DNA of 64,000 nucleotides from Sanguibacter antarcticus (GCF_002564005.1 NZ_PDJG01000001.1:496001-560000); one strand, 5' to 3'; counted from the first letter of the stretch, positions 49,581 to 59,769 are shown. The notes: generated by a model from the letters alone, not told the origin. Numbers and translations: made by a program.

Positions 49581-51872
49581 TCAGTCCTCGAGCGGGTAGG
49601 CGACGTAGAGCTGCGTCGAGAGAGGCTCGAGGTGGACGAGCGCACCGGCGGGGAGGTCTCCCGACGTACCGTCCGTCGTGTCGCTCCTGTCGGTGTCGTC
49701 GAAGCGCTGCTCAGGGTTCTCCCACGCGCTGTCCCATGCCAGGGTCCACGTCCGGGTGCTGTTTCCGTCGCCGGCGAGGCCGACGTGGGCGTCGTCGAGC
49801 GTGCCGTTGATGACGAAGAGGACGTGTGCCTCGTCTCGGGGCGCACCGGCTGCACGTCTCCCACGACGGAGCATCTGGAGCGTCCGGACCTCGCGGTCGT
49901 GCCACTGCGCGTGCGAGACCGGCTCACCCTGGCTGTCGTACCACGCGAGGTCAGGCTGCTCGGGGCCGTCGAGCGGTGCAGGGCGTCCGAGGAAGAACTC
50001 GTCGGCGCGCAGCGCCGCGTGCTCTCGGCGCAGCGAGAGCAGGTACCGTGCGGTGTCGAACAGGTCTGTGCGCCACGGCGACAGGTCCCAGGCCACCCAC
50101 GAGAGCTCGTTGTCTTGGCAGTAGGCGTTGTTGTTGCCGCGCTGGGTGCGCCCCATCTCGTCTCCGGCGGTGATGAGCGGTGTGCCTGCGGAGAGCAGGA
50201 GCGTTCCGAGAAGGTTGCGCACAGACCTCCGGCGCATCGGACCGATCTCCATCCCGACCGACTCTGCCTGCACCGGTCCTTCGATGCCGTGGTTCCACGA
50301 CCGGTTGTCGTTGCTGCCGTCGCGGCCGTTCTCGCCGTTCGCCTGGTTGTGCTTGTGCTCGTACGCGACGAGGTCCGCCAGGGTGAACCCGTCGTGCGCA
50401 GTGATGTAGTTGATCGATGCCACGGGCCCTCTGATGTGGGGCGGGTCGCTGTGACCGAAGAGGTCTGCTGAGCCGGCGAGCCGGGTCGCGAGCTCACGGA
50501 TCCCTTGCCCGGGGCGACCGTGGGCGGCCTGCGCCGGGTCGGAGAGCCAGAAGGAACGCACCGCGTTGCGGAACCGGTCGTTCCACTCGGCCATCGGGGG
50601 AGGGAAGTGTCCTGTCTGCCAGCCGCCCATCCCGACGTCCCACGGCTCCGCGACGAGCTTGAGCTGGCTCAGGAGCGGGTCGGTCTGGAGCGCGACGAGG
50701 AACGGGTGGTTCGTGGTGAACCCGGTACTGTCGCGACCGAGCGTGACGGCGAGATCGAACCTGAACCCGTCGACACCGATCTCCTGAGCCCAGTACCGCA
50801 GCGAGTCGAGCGTCATCTGGACGACGCGTGGTCGGCGGAAGTCGAGCGAGTTCCCGCAGCCGGTGACGTCGACGAGCACAGCCGGGGATCCGCCGTCGTG
50901 CAGGTAGTAGGACGTGTTGTCGAGCCCGCGCCACGAGAGGTGCTGACCGGGGGTGCCGCCCTCGCACGTGTGGTTGTAGACGACGTCGAGGATGACCTCG
51001 ATCCCCGCGGCATGGAGCAGGTGGACCATGCCCTTGACCTCGTCGAGGACCGCACCCGGCCCGGCGTCCTGCGCCGCGCGGGTCGCGTAGCCGGCGTGCG
51101 GGGCGAAGAAGCCGAGCGTGTTGTAGCCCCAGTAGTTGGTCAGCCCTTTGGCGACGAGGTGCGGCTCGTCGGCGAACGCATGGATCGGCAGGAGCTCGAC
51201 GGTCGTGATCCCGAGCGTCCGGAGATGATCGATGGTCGCCGGGTGGGCCAGGCCCGCGTAGGTTCCGCGGAGGTGCTCTGGGACTGCGTCGAGCTGGCGT
51301 GTGAGCCCACGCACGTGCGCCTCGTAGATGACGGTGTCCCGCCACGGGACGTGCGGCCGAGACACCGGAGGGTGCCCTGTCCGGGGCGCGACGACGACGG
51401 AGTGGGGCACGTGTGCCAGCGAGTCGCGGCTGTCGGCGGGACCGCACGGATCACCGGTGACCCCGCCTGTCGAGGGATGTCCCTCGGCTACGTGCCCGTA
51501 CGTGATCGGGCCGAAGTCGAGGTCGCCGACGAGGCCACGAGCGTACGGGTCGACGAGGAGCTTGGCCGGGTTGTGCCGCAAGCCGGCCTGCGGGTCCCAG
51601 GACCCGTGCGTCCGGAAGCCGTAGCGCTGTCCTTCACGGACGCCGGGTACGTACCCGTGCCACACCCCGTAGCTCTTCTCGACGAGCGGCACCCGCCGCT
51701 CGGTGAACGACAGCGCGCCGTCCGAGCCGGTCGCGGGGGCGGGGTCGATGAGGCAGAGGTCGACGCCGGTGGCGTGCGCGGCCAGGACTGCGACCCGCAC
51801 GCCGTCACCTTCGAGATGGACGCCGAACGGGGGGACGGGACTGTGTACGGAGCCGCCTGATGGTTCGGTCAT
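49581..51872 (-). CDS. glgX: Glycogen debranching enzyme (isoamylase type)
   Basis: Hydrolyses alpha-1,6 branches left after phosphorylase action. 763 residues: CBM48 domain (about 10-150), GH13_11 barrel and C-terminal beta domain. Nucleophile Asp373 in GFRFDLAVTLG, acid/base Glu409 in KLVAEPWDVG, and ITAHDGFTLADLVAYEHKHN. Start chosen at ATG 51872 (MTEPSGGSVH); the longer frame to 52031 overlaps the divergent etfB start. Works with GlgP (46183-48750) to mobilise stored glucan. Confidence 0.95.
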   Translation of the reverse strand: MTEPSGGSVHSPVPPFGVHLEGDGVRVAVLAAHATGVDLCLIDPAPATGSDGALSFTERRVPLVEKSYGVWHGYVPGVREGQRYGFRTHGSWDPQAGLRHNPAKLLVDPYARGLVGDLDFGPITYGHVAEGHPSTGGVTGDPCGPADSRDSLAHVPHSVVVAPRTGHPPVSRPHVPWRDTVIYEAHVRGLTRQLDAVPEHLRGTYAGLAHPATIDHLRTLGITTVELLPIHAFADEPHLVAKGLTNYWGYNTLGFFAPHAGYATRAAQDAGPGAVLDEVKGMVHLLHAAGIEVILDVVYNHTCEGGTPGQHLSWRGLDNTSYYLHDGGSPAVLVDVTGCGNSLDFRRPRVVQMTLDSLRYWAQEIGVDGFRFDLAVTLGRDSTGFTTNHPFLVALQTDPLLSQLKLVAEPWDVGMGGWQTGHFPPPMAEWNDRFRNAVRSFWLSDPAQAAHGRPGQGIRELATRLAGSADLFGHSDPPHIRGPVASINYITAHDGFTLADLVAYEHKHNQANGENGRDGSNDNRSWNHGIEGPVQAESVGMEIGPMRRRSVRNLLGTLLLSAGTPLITAGDEMGRTQRGNNNAYCQDNELSWVAWDLSPWRTDLFDTARYLLSLRREHAALRADEFFLGRPAPLDGPEQPDLAWYDSQGEPVSHAQWHDREVRTLQMLRRGRRAAGAPRDEAHVLFVINGTLDDAHVGLAGDGNSTRTWTLAWDSAWENPEQRFDDTDRSDTTDGTSGDLPAGALVHLEPLSTQLYVAYPLED

Positions 51873-51993
51873 GGGGACGATTCTCTCGCGTCTGGGAACA
51901 GGTCGCGCACATGTGGGCGGTGTCGGTCCATCGTGGCGGTGGCGTTGTAGGCTGCATGCGGTCGTATCGCGATGGAAGAGAGAGCTGCTTGCC

Positions 51994-52800
51994 ATGAGGA
52001 TCGTCGTTCCGGTGAAGCATGTCCCGGACATCCACTCGAACCGTCAGTTCACCCCTGACGGACGTACCGCACGCGGAGCCGACGACGGCACGCTCAACGA
52101 GCTCGACGAGAACGCGATCGAGGCGGCACTGCAGATCGTGGAGGCCCTGGGGGCGGAAGGCCGTGCAGCGAGCGAGGTCATCGCGCTCACCGTGGGGCCG
52201 GTCGAGGCTGACGCCGCGCTGCGCAAGGCCTACCAGCTCGGAGTCGACCGCGCGGTCCGGCTGACGGACCCAGCGATCGCGGGGTCGGACGTCTTCGGGA
52301 CGGCGACGGCGATCGCGGCCGCGGTGCGGACGCTCGAGGAGTCAGGCCCGGTAGACCTCGTCATCACGGGGATGGCGGCGCTCGACGGTCTGGGGTCTGT
52401 CGTTCCCGCCTTGCTGTCCGCCGACCTGGGCCTCCCGCAGCTCACGCTCGCGTCGCGCCTGACGGTCGCCGACGGCCGGGTCGAGATCGACCGTGACCTC
52501 GACGGCGTGACGGAGACGCTCACAGCGTCGCTGCCTGCCGTGGTCAGCGTCACGGACCACGTGAACACCCCGCGCTACCCGAACTTCAAGCTCATCATGG
52601 CTGCGCGCTCGAAGGAGATCGTGGCCTGGGACCTTGCTGCCGTCGGCCTTGCTCCCGACGCCGTCGGGGAGGCCGGGGCCCGGACCCGTGTCGTGTCCAG
52701 CGCGCCGCGGCCACCGCGCGAGCCCGTCGAGCTCGTGGTCGACAAGGGGGAAGGCGGCCGTGCGCTCGCCGACTACCTCATCCGCAACGACCTTGTCTGA
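51994..52800 (+). CDS. etfB: Electron transfer flavoprotein subunit beta
   Basis: AMP/FAD-domain subunit of ETF, which collects electrons from acyl-CoA and similar dehydrogenases. 268 residues starting MRIVVPVKHVPD at ATG 51994 with a GGAAGAG purine run upstream. The ADP-binding-like fold continues through TGMAALDGLGSVVPALL and the beta-subunit signature VTDHVNTPRYPNFKLIMAARSKEI. A TAGGCT hexamer at 51948-51953 could be the -10 element. Confidence 0.94.
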   Translation: MRIVVPVKHVPDIHSNRQFTPDGRTARGADDGTLNELDENAIEAALQIVEALGAEGRAASEVIALTVGPVEADAALRKAYQLGVDRAVRLTDPAIAGSDVFGTATAIAAAVRTLEESGPVDLVITGMAALDGLGSVVPALLSADLGLPQLTLASRLTVADGRVEIDRDLDGVTETLTASLPAVVSVTDHVNTPRYPNFKLIMAARSKEIVAWDLAAVGLAPDAVGEAGARTRVVSSAPRPPREPVELVVDKGEGGRALADYLIRNDLV

Positions 52801-52834
52801 ATCCACCCTGCCTGAACCGCGAGACGGGACTGAA

Positions 52835-53842
52835 ATGGTTGATCTGCGTGACGCACGGAGCGTCCTCATCGTGCTCGACACCCCCGCTGCGGGGCTGCGG
52901 TCTCCGGCCCTCGAGCTCTTGACTCTGGCCCGGACGCTGGGCCGCACGACGGCCGTGGCGCTGACCGAGCCGAGCGCCGAGACGCTGGCGAGCCTCTCCG
53001 ACCACGGGGTCGAGCGGGTGCTCGTCGCAGACCTCGGTGCGCTCGACCCGTCCGTCGTCCACCTGACCCCGGTCGCGGCCGAGGCGATCGAGGCCGCGCT
53101 CGTGGCGTGCCGTGCTGACGTGGTCCTGTTCACCTCGTCGTTCGTCAACACGGAGGCTGCTGCCCGGCTCGCAGCATCGACGCGGTCCGGGCTGGTGCTC
53201 GATGTCGCTGGGGTCACTGACGATCCTGCGCAGAGCGGCCTGGTCGGCGCGAAGCGCGTCTTTGCCGGTTCGTGGGACGTCTCCTGTGCTGTGACGACGC
53301 CCATGGCCGTCTTCACGGTCCGCGCGAACGCTGTCGTCCAGGCCCTGGCGGCGGAGCCCTCTACGGTGGAGGTCGAGCGGTTCGCTGTCGTGCCGACACC
53401 GGCGTCCACCGCAGCGACGCTCGTCGATCGCGTGCTGCACGAGGCCCCGGTCGGCGGCTCGGGCCGTCCTGCTCTCGCAGAAGCGGCGTATGTCGTGGCG
53501 GGAGGCCGGGGAACCCTCGGTGACTTTGCGCCCGTCGAGGACCTTGCCGACGCGCTCGGCGCCGCGGTGGGTGCGACGCGCGACGCCGTCGACGAGGGCT
53601 GGGTGGGCCACGACGCGCAGATCGGTCAGACCGGGGTGACGATCGCTCCCCGCGTGTACGTCGGGGCGGGCATCTCCGGAGCGCCTCACCACCGTGGTGG
53701 GATGCAGGCGTCCGGCGTGATCATCGCGGTGAACAACGACCCGGACTCGCCTATCTTCGAGATCGCCGACTTCGGCGTCGTGGGTGACATGGCGGAGGTG
53801 CTCCCGCAGGCTGCAGCGGAGATCCGTCGCCACAAGGGGTGA
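52835..53842 (+). CDS. etfA: Electron transfer flavoprotein subunit alpha
   Basis: FAD-binding partner of EtfB. 335 residues; the C-terminal FAD domain holds VVAGGRGTLG, QIGQTGVTIAPRVYVGAGIS, MQASGVIIAVNNDPDSPIFEIADFGVVGD. ATG 52835 is 34 bp after etfB. The pair probably accepts electrons from fatty-acid or amino-acid oxidation; no ETF-quinone oxidoreductase or dehydrogenase gene is in the window. Confidence 0.95.
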   Translation: MVDLRDARSVLIVLDTPAAGLRSPALELLTLARTLGRTTAVALTEPSAETLASLSDHGVERVLVADLGALDPSVVHLTPVAAEAIEAALVACRADVVLFTSSFVNTEAAARLAASTRSGLVLDVAGVTDDPAQSGLVGAKRVFAGSWDVSCAVTTPMAVFTVRANAVVQALAAEPSTVEVERFAVVPTPASTAATLVDRVLHEAPVGGSGRPALAEAAYVVAGGRGTLGDFAPVEDLADALGAAVGATRDAVDEGWVGHDAQIGQTGVTIAPRVYVGAGISGAPHHRGGMQASGVIIAVNNDPDSPIFEIADFGVVGDMAEVLPQAAAEIRRHKG

Positions 53843-53859
53843 TCGCGCACCACTAGGCG

Positions 53860-53908
53860 ATTCATCTGGTGTTCATCCGTCGTCCATCGGCGTGCAGGTG
53901 AGTGATAA
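53860..53908 (+). promoter_or_regulatory. PHO box and promoter for the PhoX-like phosphatase
   Basis: Three consecutive 11-bp units: ATTCATCTGGT (53860-53870), GTTCATCCGTC (53871-53881), GTCCATCGGCG (53882-53892). Streptomyces PhoP binds tandem 11-bp units with a GTTCACC-like core. GATAAA at 53903-53908 could be the -10 element, placing the box over the -35 region as in PhoP-activated promoters. Confidence 0.65.
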
Positions 53909-53964
53909 ACCTCGGCGCATACCGTTTGCGAGGTCCGTCCCACACGTCGACCGTGGAGAACGCC

Positions 53965-56142
53965 ATGACGATCTCGTCGTCCCCAGCTCGCTCGCTCTTG
54001 CCTATGGCACCGCACACGCAGGGGAAGCGCAGCGCCGTGACCTGCCACCTCAAGTGTGCGGACGCCTGCTTCCACCCCGTCCCCAACCGCAGCGCGAACG
54101 AGTACTTCCGTGACGTCGCGGAGCGCGCCCTGAGTCGTCGCGCGGTGCTCGGCGGCGCAGCCGTCGGTGCGCTGGCCATCGCCGTCCGCCCGATCCTGAC
54201 GCCGGATGCTGCCGCGGCGGCGCCGCTCGAGGCGACGAAGGGTGCGGCGAGCCGAGGCCTCGCGTTCGGAGCCATCCAGGCGCCGGCCGCGACGGTCGAC
54301 GAGGTCGTCGTCCCGACGGGCTACCGGTGGAGCCCGATCATCCGCTGGGGTGATCCCGTGCTCGCCGGTGGTGCGGCTTTCGACGCAGACGCTCAGAGCG
54401 CCGAGCAGCAGCTCCTGCAGTTCGGGTACAACAACGACTACCTCGACATCCTCCCGCTCGACGACACCCGTGGCGCGGCCTTCTGGAACGGCAAGAAGCA
54501 GGAGTTCGGCCGGACCCGCAACAAGGGGCGTGGCCGGGACAAGGGCCCCAAGGGACGCGACACCGCACGCAAGGCGCTGCTCGTCGCGAACCACGAGTAC
54601 GTCAACCCCGCGATCATGTTCTCTCCGACGAGCGACCCGGCCGTGCTCGCCGAGCAGCGACGGATCCAGATGGCTGCACAGGGAATGGCCGTCGTGCAGC
54701 TGACGCGCAAGCGCAGCTCGACGCCGTGGGTCTACTCGCCTGTGAACTCGTACAACCGTCGGATCCACACGGGGACGGCGTTCGAGGTGGACGGCCCGGC
54801 GGCGGGCTCGGACCTCATGAAGACGATCGACGACCCTGCTGGTCGCACGGTGCTCGGGACGCTCGGCAACTGCGCCGGCGGCACCACTCCGTGGGGGACG
54901 GTCCTGTCGGGCGAGGAGAACTTCAACGGGTACTTCCGTTCGGCCGGGACCTCGGCAGCCGACGCTCGCTACGGATTGCGTGATGCTGAGACCTCTGGCG
55001 GCTGGGAGCACGTCGACCCGCGCTTCGACGCCCGCAGCGCAGGCTATGAGAACGAGCCCAACCGTTTTGGGTGGATCGTCGAGGTCGACCCGTACGAGCC
55101 CACGACGGCTCCGGTCAAGCACACCGCGCTCGGCCGTTTCAAGCACGAGGGTGCCAACGTTCTCCTTGCTCCGTCAGGGCAGGCCGTCGCGTACATGGGC
55201 GACGACGAGCGTTTTGACTATCTCTACAAGTTCGTCTCGACGGACACGATGCGCAACGGCACGTCGTCGAAGGACAGGGCGTTCAACCGCACACTGCTCA
55301 GCACGGGGTCTCTGTACGTCGCACGGTTCACGGGTGACTCGCCGGCTGCCGAGATCGACGGGACGGGGACGCTCCCGGCGGACGGGTCGTTCGACGGGAC
55401 AGGGGAGTGGCTCGCGCTGACGCTCGACGGGGTGAGCCAGGTCGAGGGGTTCGACGACGCGTCCGTGCTCGTCCACGCGCGGCTCGCGGCCGATGCGCTC
55501 GGTGCGACGAAGATGGACCGGTGCGAGGACGTCGAGCCGAGCCCGACGACGGGGCACGTGTACATCGCGTGCACGAACAACTCGGACCGCGGCAAGGACG
55601 GCAAGGAGGGCGCGACGGAGATCAACCCGCGCCTGAGCAACCGCGACGGGCACATCGTGGAGATCGCCGAGGACGGCGACGACGCGACGGCGACGACCTT
55701 CACCTGGAACCTCTTGCTTGTGTGCGGCGACCCGGCCAAGAACGTCTCGACGTACTTCGCTGGCTTCCCGCGGGAGAAGGTGTCGCCGATCTCGTGCCCG
55801 GACAACGTGGCCTTCGACGACTCGGGCAACCTGTGGATCTCGACGGACGGTCAGCCGGGCACGATCGGGTATGCGGACGGGCTCTTCAAGGTGCCGCTCA
55901 CGGGTGCGGAGCGCGGGCACGTGCAGCAGTTCCTCTCGGTGCCGGTCGATGCCGAGACGTGCGGTCCGGTGATCCACGAGGACGACGAGATGGTCTTCGT
56001 CGCGGTCCAGCACCCTGGTGAGGACGGGACGGTGGCGGCCCCGAGGTCGTTCTTCCCGGACTATGTCCCAGCAGGGACCGCACCTGGCCCGGGGCAGTCG
56101 GCCGGTCCGCGGCCGGCGGTCGTGCAGGTGTGGAAGGGCTGA
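53965..56142 (+). CDS. PhoX-family (DUF839) phosphatase, Tat-exported
   Basis: Ca2+/Fe-type alkaline phosphatase family that releases phosphate from organic esters outside the cell. 725 residues. A twin-arginine signal (SRRAVLGGAAVGALAIAV, 57-74) is preceded by an unusually long 56-residue N-region containing CHLKCADAC (Cys27, Cys31, Cys35). The PhoX domain fills the rest, with WSPIIRWGDPVLAGG, NHEYVNPAIMF, GNCAGGTTPWGTVLSGEENFNGYF and CEDVEPSPTTGHVYIACTNN. ATG 53965 (MTISSSPARS) has GGAG upstream. The PHO box indicates induction under phosphate limitation. Substrate is not shown by sequence. Confidence 0.88.
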   Translation: MTISSSPARSLLPMAPHTQGKRSAVTCHLKCADACFHPVPNRSANEYFRDVAERALSRRAVLGGAAVGALAIAVRPILTPDAAAAAPLEATKGAASRGLAFGAIQAPAATVDEVVVPTGYRWSPIIRWGDPVLAGGAAFDADAQSAEQQLLQFGYNNDYLDILPLDDTRGAAFWNGKKQEFGRTRNKGRGRDKGPKGRDTARKALLVANHEYVNPAIMFSPTSDPAVLAEQRRIQMAAQGMAVVQLTRKRSSTPWVYSPVNSYNRRIHTGTAFEVDGPAAGSDLMKTIDDPAGRTVLGTLGNCAGGTTPWGTVLSGEENFNGYFRSAGTSAADARYGLRDAETSGGWEHVDPRFDARSAGYENEPNRFGWIVEVDPYEPTTAPVKHTALGRFKHEGANVLLAPSGQAVAYMGDDERFDYLYKFVSTDTMRNGTSSKDRAFNRTLLSTGSLYVARFTGDSPAAEIDGTGTLPADGSFDGTGEWLALTLDGVSQVEGFDDASVLVHARLAADALGATKMDRCEDVEPSPTTGHVYIACTNNSDRGKDGKEGATEINPRLSNRDGHIVEIAEDGDDATATTFTWNLLLVCGDPAKNVSTYFAGFPREKVSPISCPDNVAFDDSGNLWISTDGQPGTIGYADGLFKVPLTGAERGHVQQFLSVPVDAETCGPVIHEDDEMVFVAVQHPGEDGTVAAPRSFFPDYVPAGTAPGPGQSAGPRPAVVQVWKG

Positions 56143-56173
56143 GAACCGACCCCTGTTCCTGAGGGGACGAGAG

Positions 56174-56217
56174 GTGCCGGGTGGTGTGCGTCGAGTGCGA
56201 CCGCCGCCACCCGGCAC
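56174..56217 (+). terminator. Stem-loop after the PhoX gene
   Basis: GTGCCGGGTGG (56174-56184) pairs perfectly with CCACCCGGCAC (56207-56217), loop 22 nt, 31 bp after the phosphatase stop. Likely a rho-independent terminator without a U-run. Confidence 0.5.
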
Positions 56218-56237
56218 GGCTCGTAGACTGGGTGATC

Positions 56238-57482
56238 GTGACTCCTTCTCGTTCTGCTTATCTCGACCATGCTGCGACGACCCCGATGTCGGCGGCCGCG
56301 ATCGAGGCGTACACGGAGCAGCTGGCGATGACTGGGAACCCGTCGTCCTTGCACGCGTCCGGGCGGCGCGCGCGGCGCGTGGTCGAAGAGTCGCGGGAGC
56401 AGGTCGCGGCGGCGCTCGGAGCCCGGCCCAGCGAGGTGATCTTCACCGGCGGTGGCACCGAGGCAGACAATCTCGCGGTCAAGGGCCTCTTCTGGTCACG
56501 TCGGGTGGCCCACCCGGAGCGGCGCCGCATCCTCATCTCTACGGTCGAGCACCACGCGGTCCTCGACCCTGCGTTCTGGATGGCGGAGCACGCGGGCGCG
56601 GAGATCGTCCTCCTCGCCGTGGACGCCACGGGGGCAGTCGACGTCGCGGCCCTGCGCGCGGAGCTTGCCGAGCACGCGAGCGAGACGGCGCTCATCAGCA
56701 TCATGTGGGCGAACAACGAGGTCGGGACGATCCAGCCGGTCGCTGAGGTGGTCGCTGCGGCGCGCAGCCATGGGATCCCCGTGCACTCGGACGCGGTGCA
56801 GGCGGTGGGGCACGTCCCTGTCGACTTTGCAGCGAGCGGGCTCGACGCGCTCACGGTCTCGGCGCACAAGCTCGGCGGGCCGGTGGGCGTCGGGGCGCTG
56901 GTCGCGAAGCGGACGCTCGAGCTCACACCGGTGCTCCATGGCGGGGGGCAGGAGCGGGGTGTGCGTTCGGGGACGCTCGATGCCGCGGGGATCCGATCGT
57001 TCGCGGTCGCTCTGGGTGCGGCTGTCGCGTCGGTCCCGGAGAGCACCGTGCGCCTCGCACGTCTGCGAGACCGGCTCGTGGCGGGCATCCGTGCGGCTGT
57101 CCCGACAGCCACGCTGCGCGGACCGGAGCCGTCGAGCGGCGGAGACGACCGGCGACTGCCTGGCAACGTCCACTTCACGTTCTCTGGGTGCGAGGGAGAC
57201 TCGCTGCTCTACCTGCTGGACTCGGCCGGGGTACAGGCCTCGACCGGCTCGGCCTGCCAGGCGGGAGTCCCGCAGCCGTCGCACGTCCTGCTCGCGATGG
57301 GCGTGGGCGAGGACGACGCGCGGGGCGCGCTGCGCTTCACTCTCGGTGAGACGTCGACCGACGAAGACATCGATCTCGTGCTCGACGTGCTGCCGGACGT
57401 CGTCGCGCGGGCGTCGGCGGCGGGGCTGGCGTCGGCCGGTCTCGGGACGAGTCGTAACCGTGGTTCACAGGAGGTGCACTGA
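56238..57482 (+). CDS. Cysteine desulfurase (NifS/IscS class)
   Basis: PLP enzyme that takes sulfur from cysteine and holds it as a persulfide. 414 residues, beginning around [15 protein letters not shown]. Lys211 in [10 protein letters not shown] binds PLP and Cys340 in STGSACQAG is the persulfide cysteine. GTG 56238 is the likely start (another GTG at 56232). TAGACT at 56224-56229 lies just upstream with no clear ribosome-binding site. It overlaps mnmA by one base (TGATG), so its sulfur very likely goes to tRNA thiolation by MnmA; a general role in Fe-S assembly is possible too. Confidence 0.93.
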   Translation: MTPSRSAYLDHAATTPMSAAAIEAYTEQLAMTGNPSSLHASGRRARRVVEESREQVAAALGARPSEVIFTGGGTEADNLAVKGLFWSRRVAHPERRRILISTVEHHAVLDPAFWMAEHAGAEIVLLAVDATGAVDVAALRAELAEHASETALISIMWANNEVGTIQPVAEVVAAARSHGIPVHSDAVQAVGHVPVDFAASGLDALTVSAHKLGGPVGVGALVAKRTLELTPVLHGGGQERGVRSGTLDAAGIRSFAVALGAAVASVPESTVRLARLRDRLVAGIRAAVPTATLRGPEPSSGGDDRRLPGNVHFTFSGCEGDSLLYLLDSAGVQASTGSACQAGVPQPSHVLLAMGVGEDDARGALRFTLGETSTDEDIDLVLDVLPDVVARASAAGLASAGLGTSRNRGSQEVH

Positions 57483-58642
57483 TGCGAGTTCTTGCTGCGA
57501 TGTCTGGTGGCGTCGATTCAGCGGTGGCGGCGGCGCTCGCCGTCGAGGCCGGGCACGACGTGGTCGGCGTCCACATGGCGTTGTCGCGCAACCGCGACCA
57601 GTTCCGCAGCGGTTCGCGCGGGTGCTGCTCTATCGAGGACGCGGGCGACGCTCGCCGTGCTGCTGACGTCCTCGGCATCCCGTACTACGTGTGGGACCTG
57701 TCGGAGAAGTTCGAGGACACGGTGGTCGCGGACTTCCTCTCGGAGTATGCGGCGGGCCGGACGCCGAACCCGTGCGTGCGGTGCAACGAGCACATCAAGT
57801 TCGAGGCGCTGCTCGACAAGGCGACAGCGCTCGGCTTTGACGCGGTCGCGACGGGGCACTACGCCCAGGTCGTCACGCGCCAGGCGGCTGACGGGCAGGA
57901 GATCCGTGAGCTGCACCGTTCACCGAACACGCCCAAGGACCAGTCGTACGTCCTGGCGGTCATGGGCCCGGAGAGGCTGCGCCGCACGATGTTTCCTCTC
58001 GGGGGCTTCGCGACCAAGGACGAGGTGCGCGCAGAGGCAGCCGCACGCGGCCTGAGCGTCTCGACCAAGCCGGACTCGTTCGACATCTGCTTCGTCGCTG
58101 ACGGCGACACGCAGGGCTTCCTCCGGGACCACCTCGGGTCGAAGCCGGGGCCGATCGTCGACGCGGACGGCCAGCAGGTGGGCGAGCACGACGGCGCCTA
58201 CGCGTACACGGTCGGGCAGCGCAAGGGCTTGGCGCTCGGTCGACCGGCAGCGGACGGCAAGGCGCGCTACGTCCTCGACGTCCAGCCGGTGACGAACACC
58301 GTCGTGGTCGGTGCGGCAGAGCTCCTCACGGTCGATCACGTCGAGGGAGGCCAGGCGATCTGGCTCGCTGACGACGTCCTTGCCGGCGCAGGTCTCGACG
58401 AGCAGGGCTCGGGCTGGTTCGACGCGATGGTCCAGGTCCGTGCGCACGGTGAGCCGGTTCCGGCGCGGGCGCGGGCGGTCGGTGCTTCGGGCATGGAGGT
58501 CGATCTCGTCGGAGCGACGCTCCGCGGTGTCGCGGCGGGGCAGTCTCTCGTCGTGTACTCCGGAACGAGGGTCCTCGGCCAGTCGACGGTGACGAGCGCG
58601 ACGCGCCTCGCGCCGCGTCCGACGACCGCCTCGCTCCCGTGA
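57482..58642 (+). CDS. mnmA: tRNA-specific 2-thiouridylase MnmA
   Basis: Puts sulfur on C2 of the wobble uridine in tRNAs for Glu, Gln and Lys. 386 residues: N-type ATP pyrophosphatase with SGGVDS (8-13), first catalytic cysteine Cys98 (NPCVRCNEH), second catalytic cysteine Cys203 ([16 protein letters not shown]), and C-terminal beta domains beginning near [15 protein letters not shown]. Starts one base inside the desulfurase stop and ends in a GTGA overlap with the next gene. Confidence 0.96.
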   Translation: MRVLAAMSGGVDSAVAAALAVEAGHDVVGVHMALSRNRDQFRSGSRGCCSIEDAGDARRAADVLGIPYYVWDLSEKFEDTVVADFLSEYAAGRTPNPCVRCNEHIKFEALLDKATALGFDAVATGHYAQVVTRQAADGQEIRELHRSPNTPKDQSYVLAVMGPERLRRTMFPLGGFATKDEVRAEAAARGLSVSTKPDSFDICFVADGDTQGFLRDHLGSKPGPIVDADGQQVGEHDGAYAYTVGQRKGLALGRPAADGKARYVLDVQPVTNTVVVGAAELLTVDHVEGGQAIWLADDVLAGAGLDEQGSGWFDAMVQVRAHGEPVPARARAVGASGMEVDLVGATLRGVAAGQSLVVYSGTRVLGQSTVTSATRLAPRPTTASLP

Positions 58643-59679
58643 CCGGAGCGAGCGGCCCCGGCACCTGGCCGGGACACGAGCCTCTCGAGGCGCAGATGGT
58701 CGTCCTCGGTGATCTCTCTGAGGTACCTGAGGGCGTGACCGGGCTCCCGTTCCTCACCCAGCTCTCCGACCGTGGGCCGGGCGCAGAACCTGTCGCGCGG
58801 ACAGCAGCGCTTCTCGTCGAGATGCCCGTGGAGATCGGCCCGCACGGGTGGAAGCTCGCTGACCATGCAGGAGCAGACAGCGAGCGAGCGAGGGCCTTCC
58901 TCCGGGAGGACATCGGTGCTCTGGCGATCGCTGCGTACGAGTACGCGGGGCCGTTGACGGTCCAGGTGGTCGGGCCGTGGACCCTCGCGGCGACGGTGTA
59001 CCTGGCACGCGGTGACCGGGTCCTGTCCGACCGGGGCGCTGTCCGTGCGCTCGCGGAGTCGCTCGCAGCCGGGCTGGCCGAGCACGTGCGCGACGTCCGT
59101 GCACAGGTGCCTGGGGCCGAGCTCACGGTCCAGGTGCACGAGCCGCTGCTCGGCCAGGTAGCTGCTGGAGTCCTGCCGACCTTCTCGGGGATGTCCCGGT
59201 TGCGTCCGGTCGACGGCCCCGATCTCGTCGGAGGCCTGCGACCGGTCCTCGACACCGCACGGGACGACGGCGTGACGAGCGTCGTGCACGTCGGTCAGGC
59301 CTGGGTCGGGATCGCACCTGTGGTGCTCGCCGGGGCTGATGCTCTCGGGATGGACCTCGGGCTGGTCGACGCCGGCTGGAACGCGACCGGCTGGGAGCTG
59401 ATCGCCCGTGCTGTCGAGCGTGGGACGACCTTCTGGGCCGGGCTGCCGCCGGCGGCGGTCTCCCGGTGCGCAGGGGCAGACGTCCGGGGCCTGGCCGACG
59501 TGGTGAGCGTCCCGTGGCGGCGCATGGGCCTCCCTGCTGCAGGGCTTGCCGACGTGGTGCTCACGGGTGCGGGTGCCGACGGTCGCGGCGCGACGACCGT
59601 CAGTCCAGCGGAGGTCCGTAGCGCGCTCGCCACGACCGTCCGCGCTGCAGCGATCCTCGCCGAGCGCGCAGCCGACTGA
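58639..59679 (+). CDS. Short methionine-synthase-like (MetE/UROD-fold) protein
   Basis: 346 residues, alone resembling the C-terminal barrel half of cobalamin-independent methionine synthase, of the type found next to mnmA in actinobacteria. Visible family-like segments are [51 protein letters not shown] and [15 protein letters not shown]. The zinc-binding HxC of MetE is not found: the corresponding strand reads [10 protein letters not shown], and the protein has a single cysteine. Methionine synthase activity is therefore doubtful. GTG 58639 overlaps the mnmA stop by 4 bp. Confidence 0.75.
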   Translation: MTGASGPGTWPGHEPLEAQMVVLGDLSEVPEGVTGLPFLTQLSDRGPGAEPVARTAALLVEMPVEIGPHGWKLADHAGADSERARAFLREDIGALAIAAYEYAGPLTVQVVGPWTLAATVYLARGDRVLSDRGAVRALAESLAAGLAEHVRDVRAQVPGAELTVQVHEPLLGQVAAGVLPTFSGMSRLRPVDGPDLVGGLRPVLDTARDDGVTSVVHVGQAWVGIAPVVLAGADALGMDLGLVDAGWNATGWELIARAVERGTTFWAGLPPAAVSRCAGADVRGLADVVSVPWRRMGLPAAGLADVVLTGAGADGRGATTVSPAEVRSALATTVRAAAILAERAAD

Positions 59680-59763
59680 CCAGGCGCCGCGCTGCGTCTC
59701 ACCTCGCCACACCGTGCCGCGGCCGCGCACGAGTTCGACACCCCGCCGTACGTCCGCGCGAGG

Positions 59764-59769
59764 TAGCAT
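59764..59769 (+). promoter_or_regulatory. -10 hexamer for a leaderless MFS gene transcript
   Basis: TAGCAT, exactly 6 nt before the GTG start of the MFS gene, with no separate ribosome-binding site. Same layout as glgE and glgP. Confidence 0.42.
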
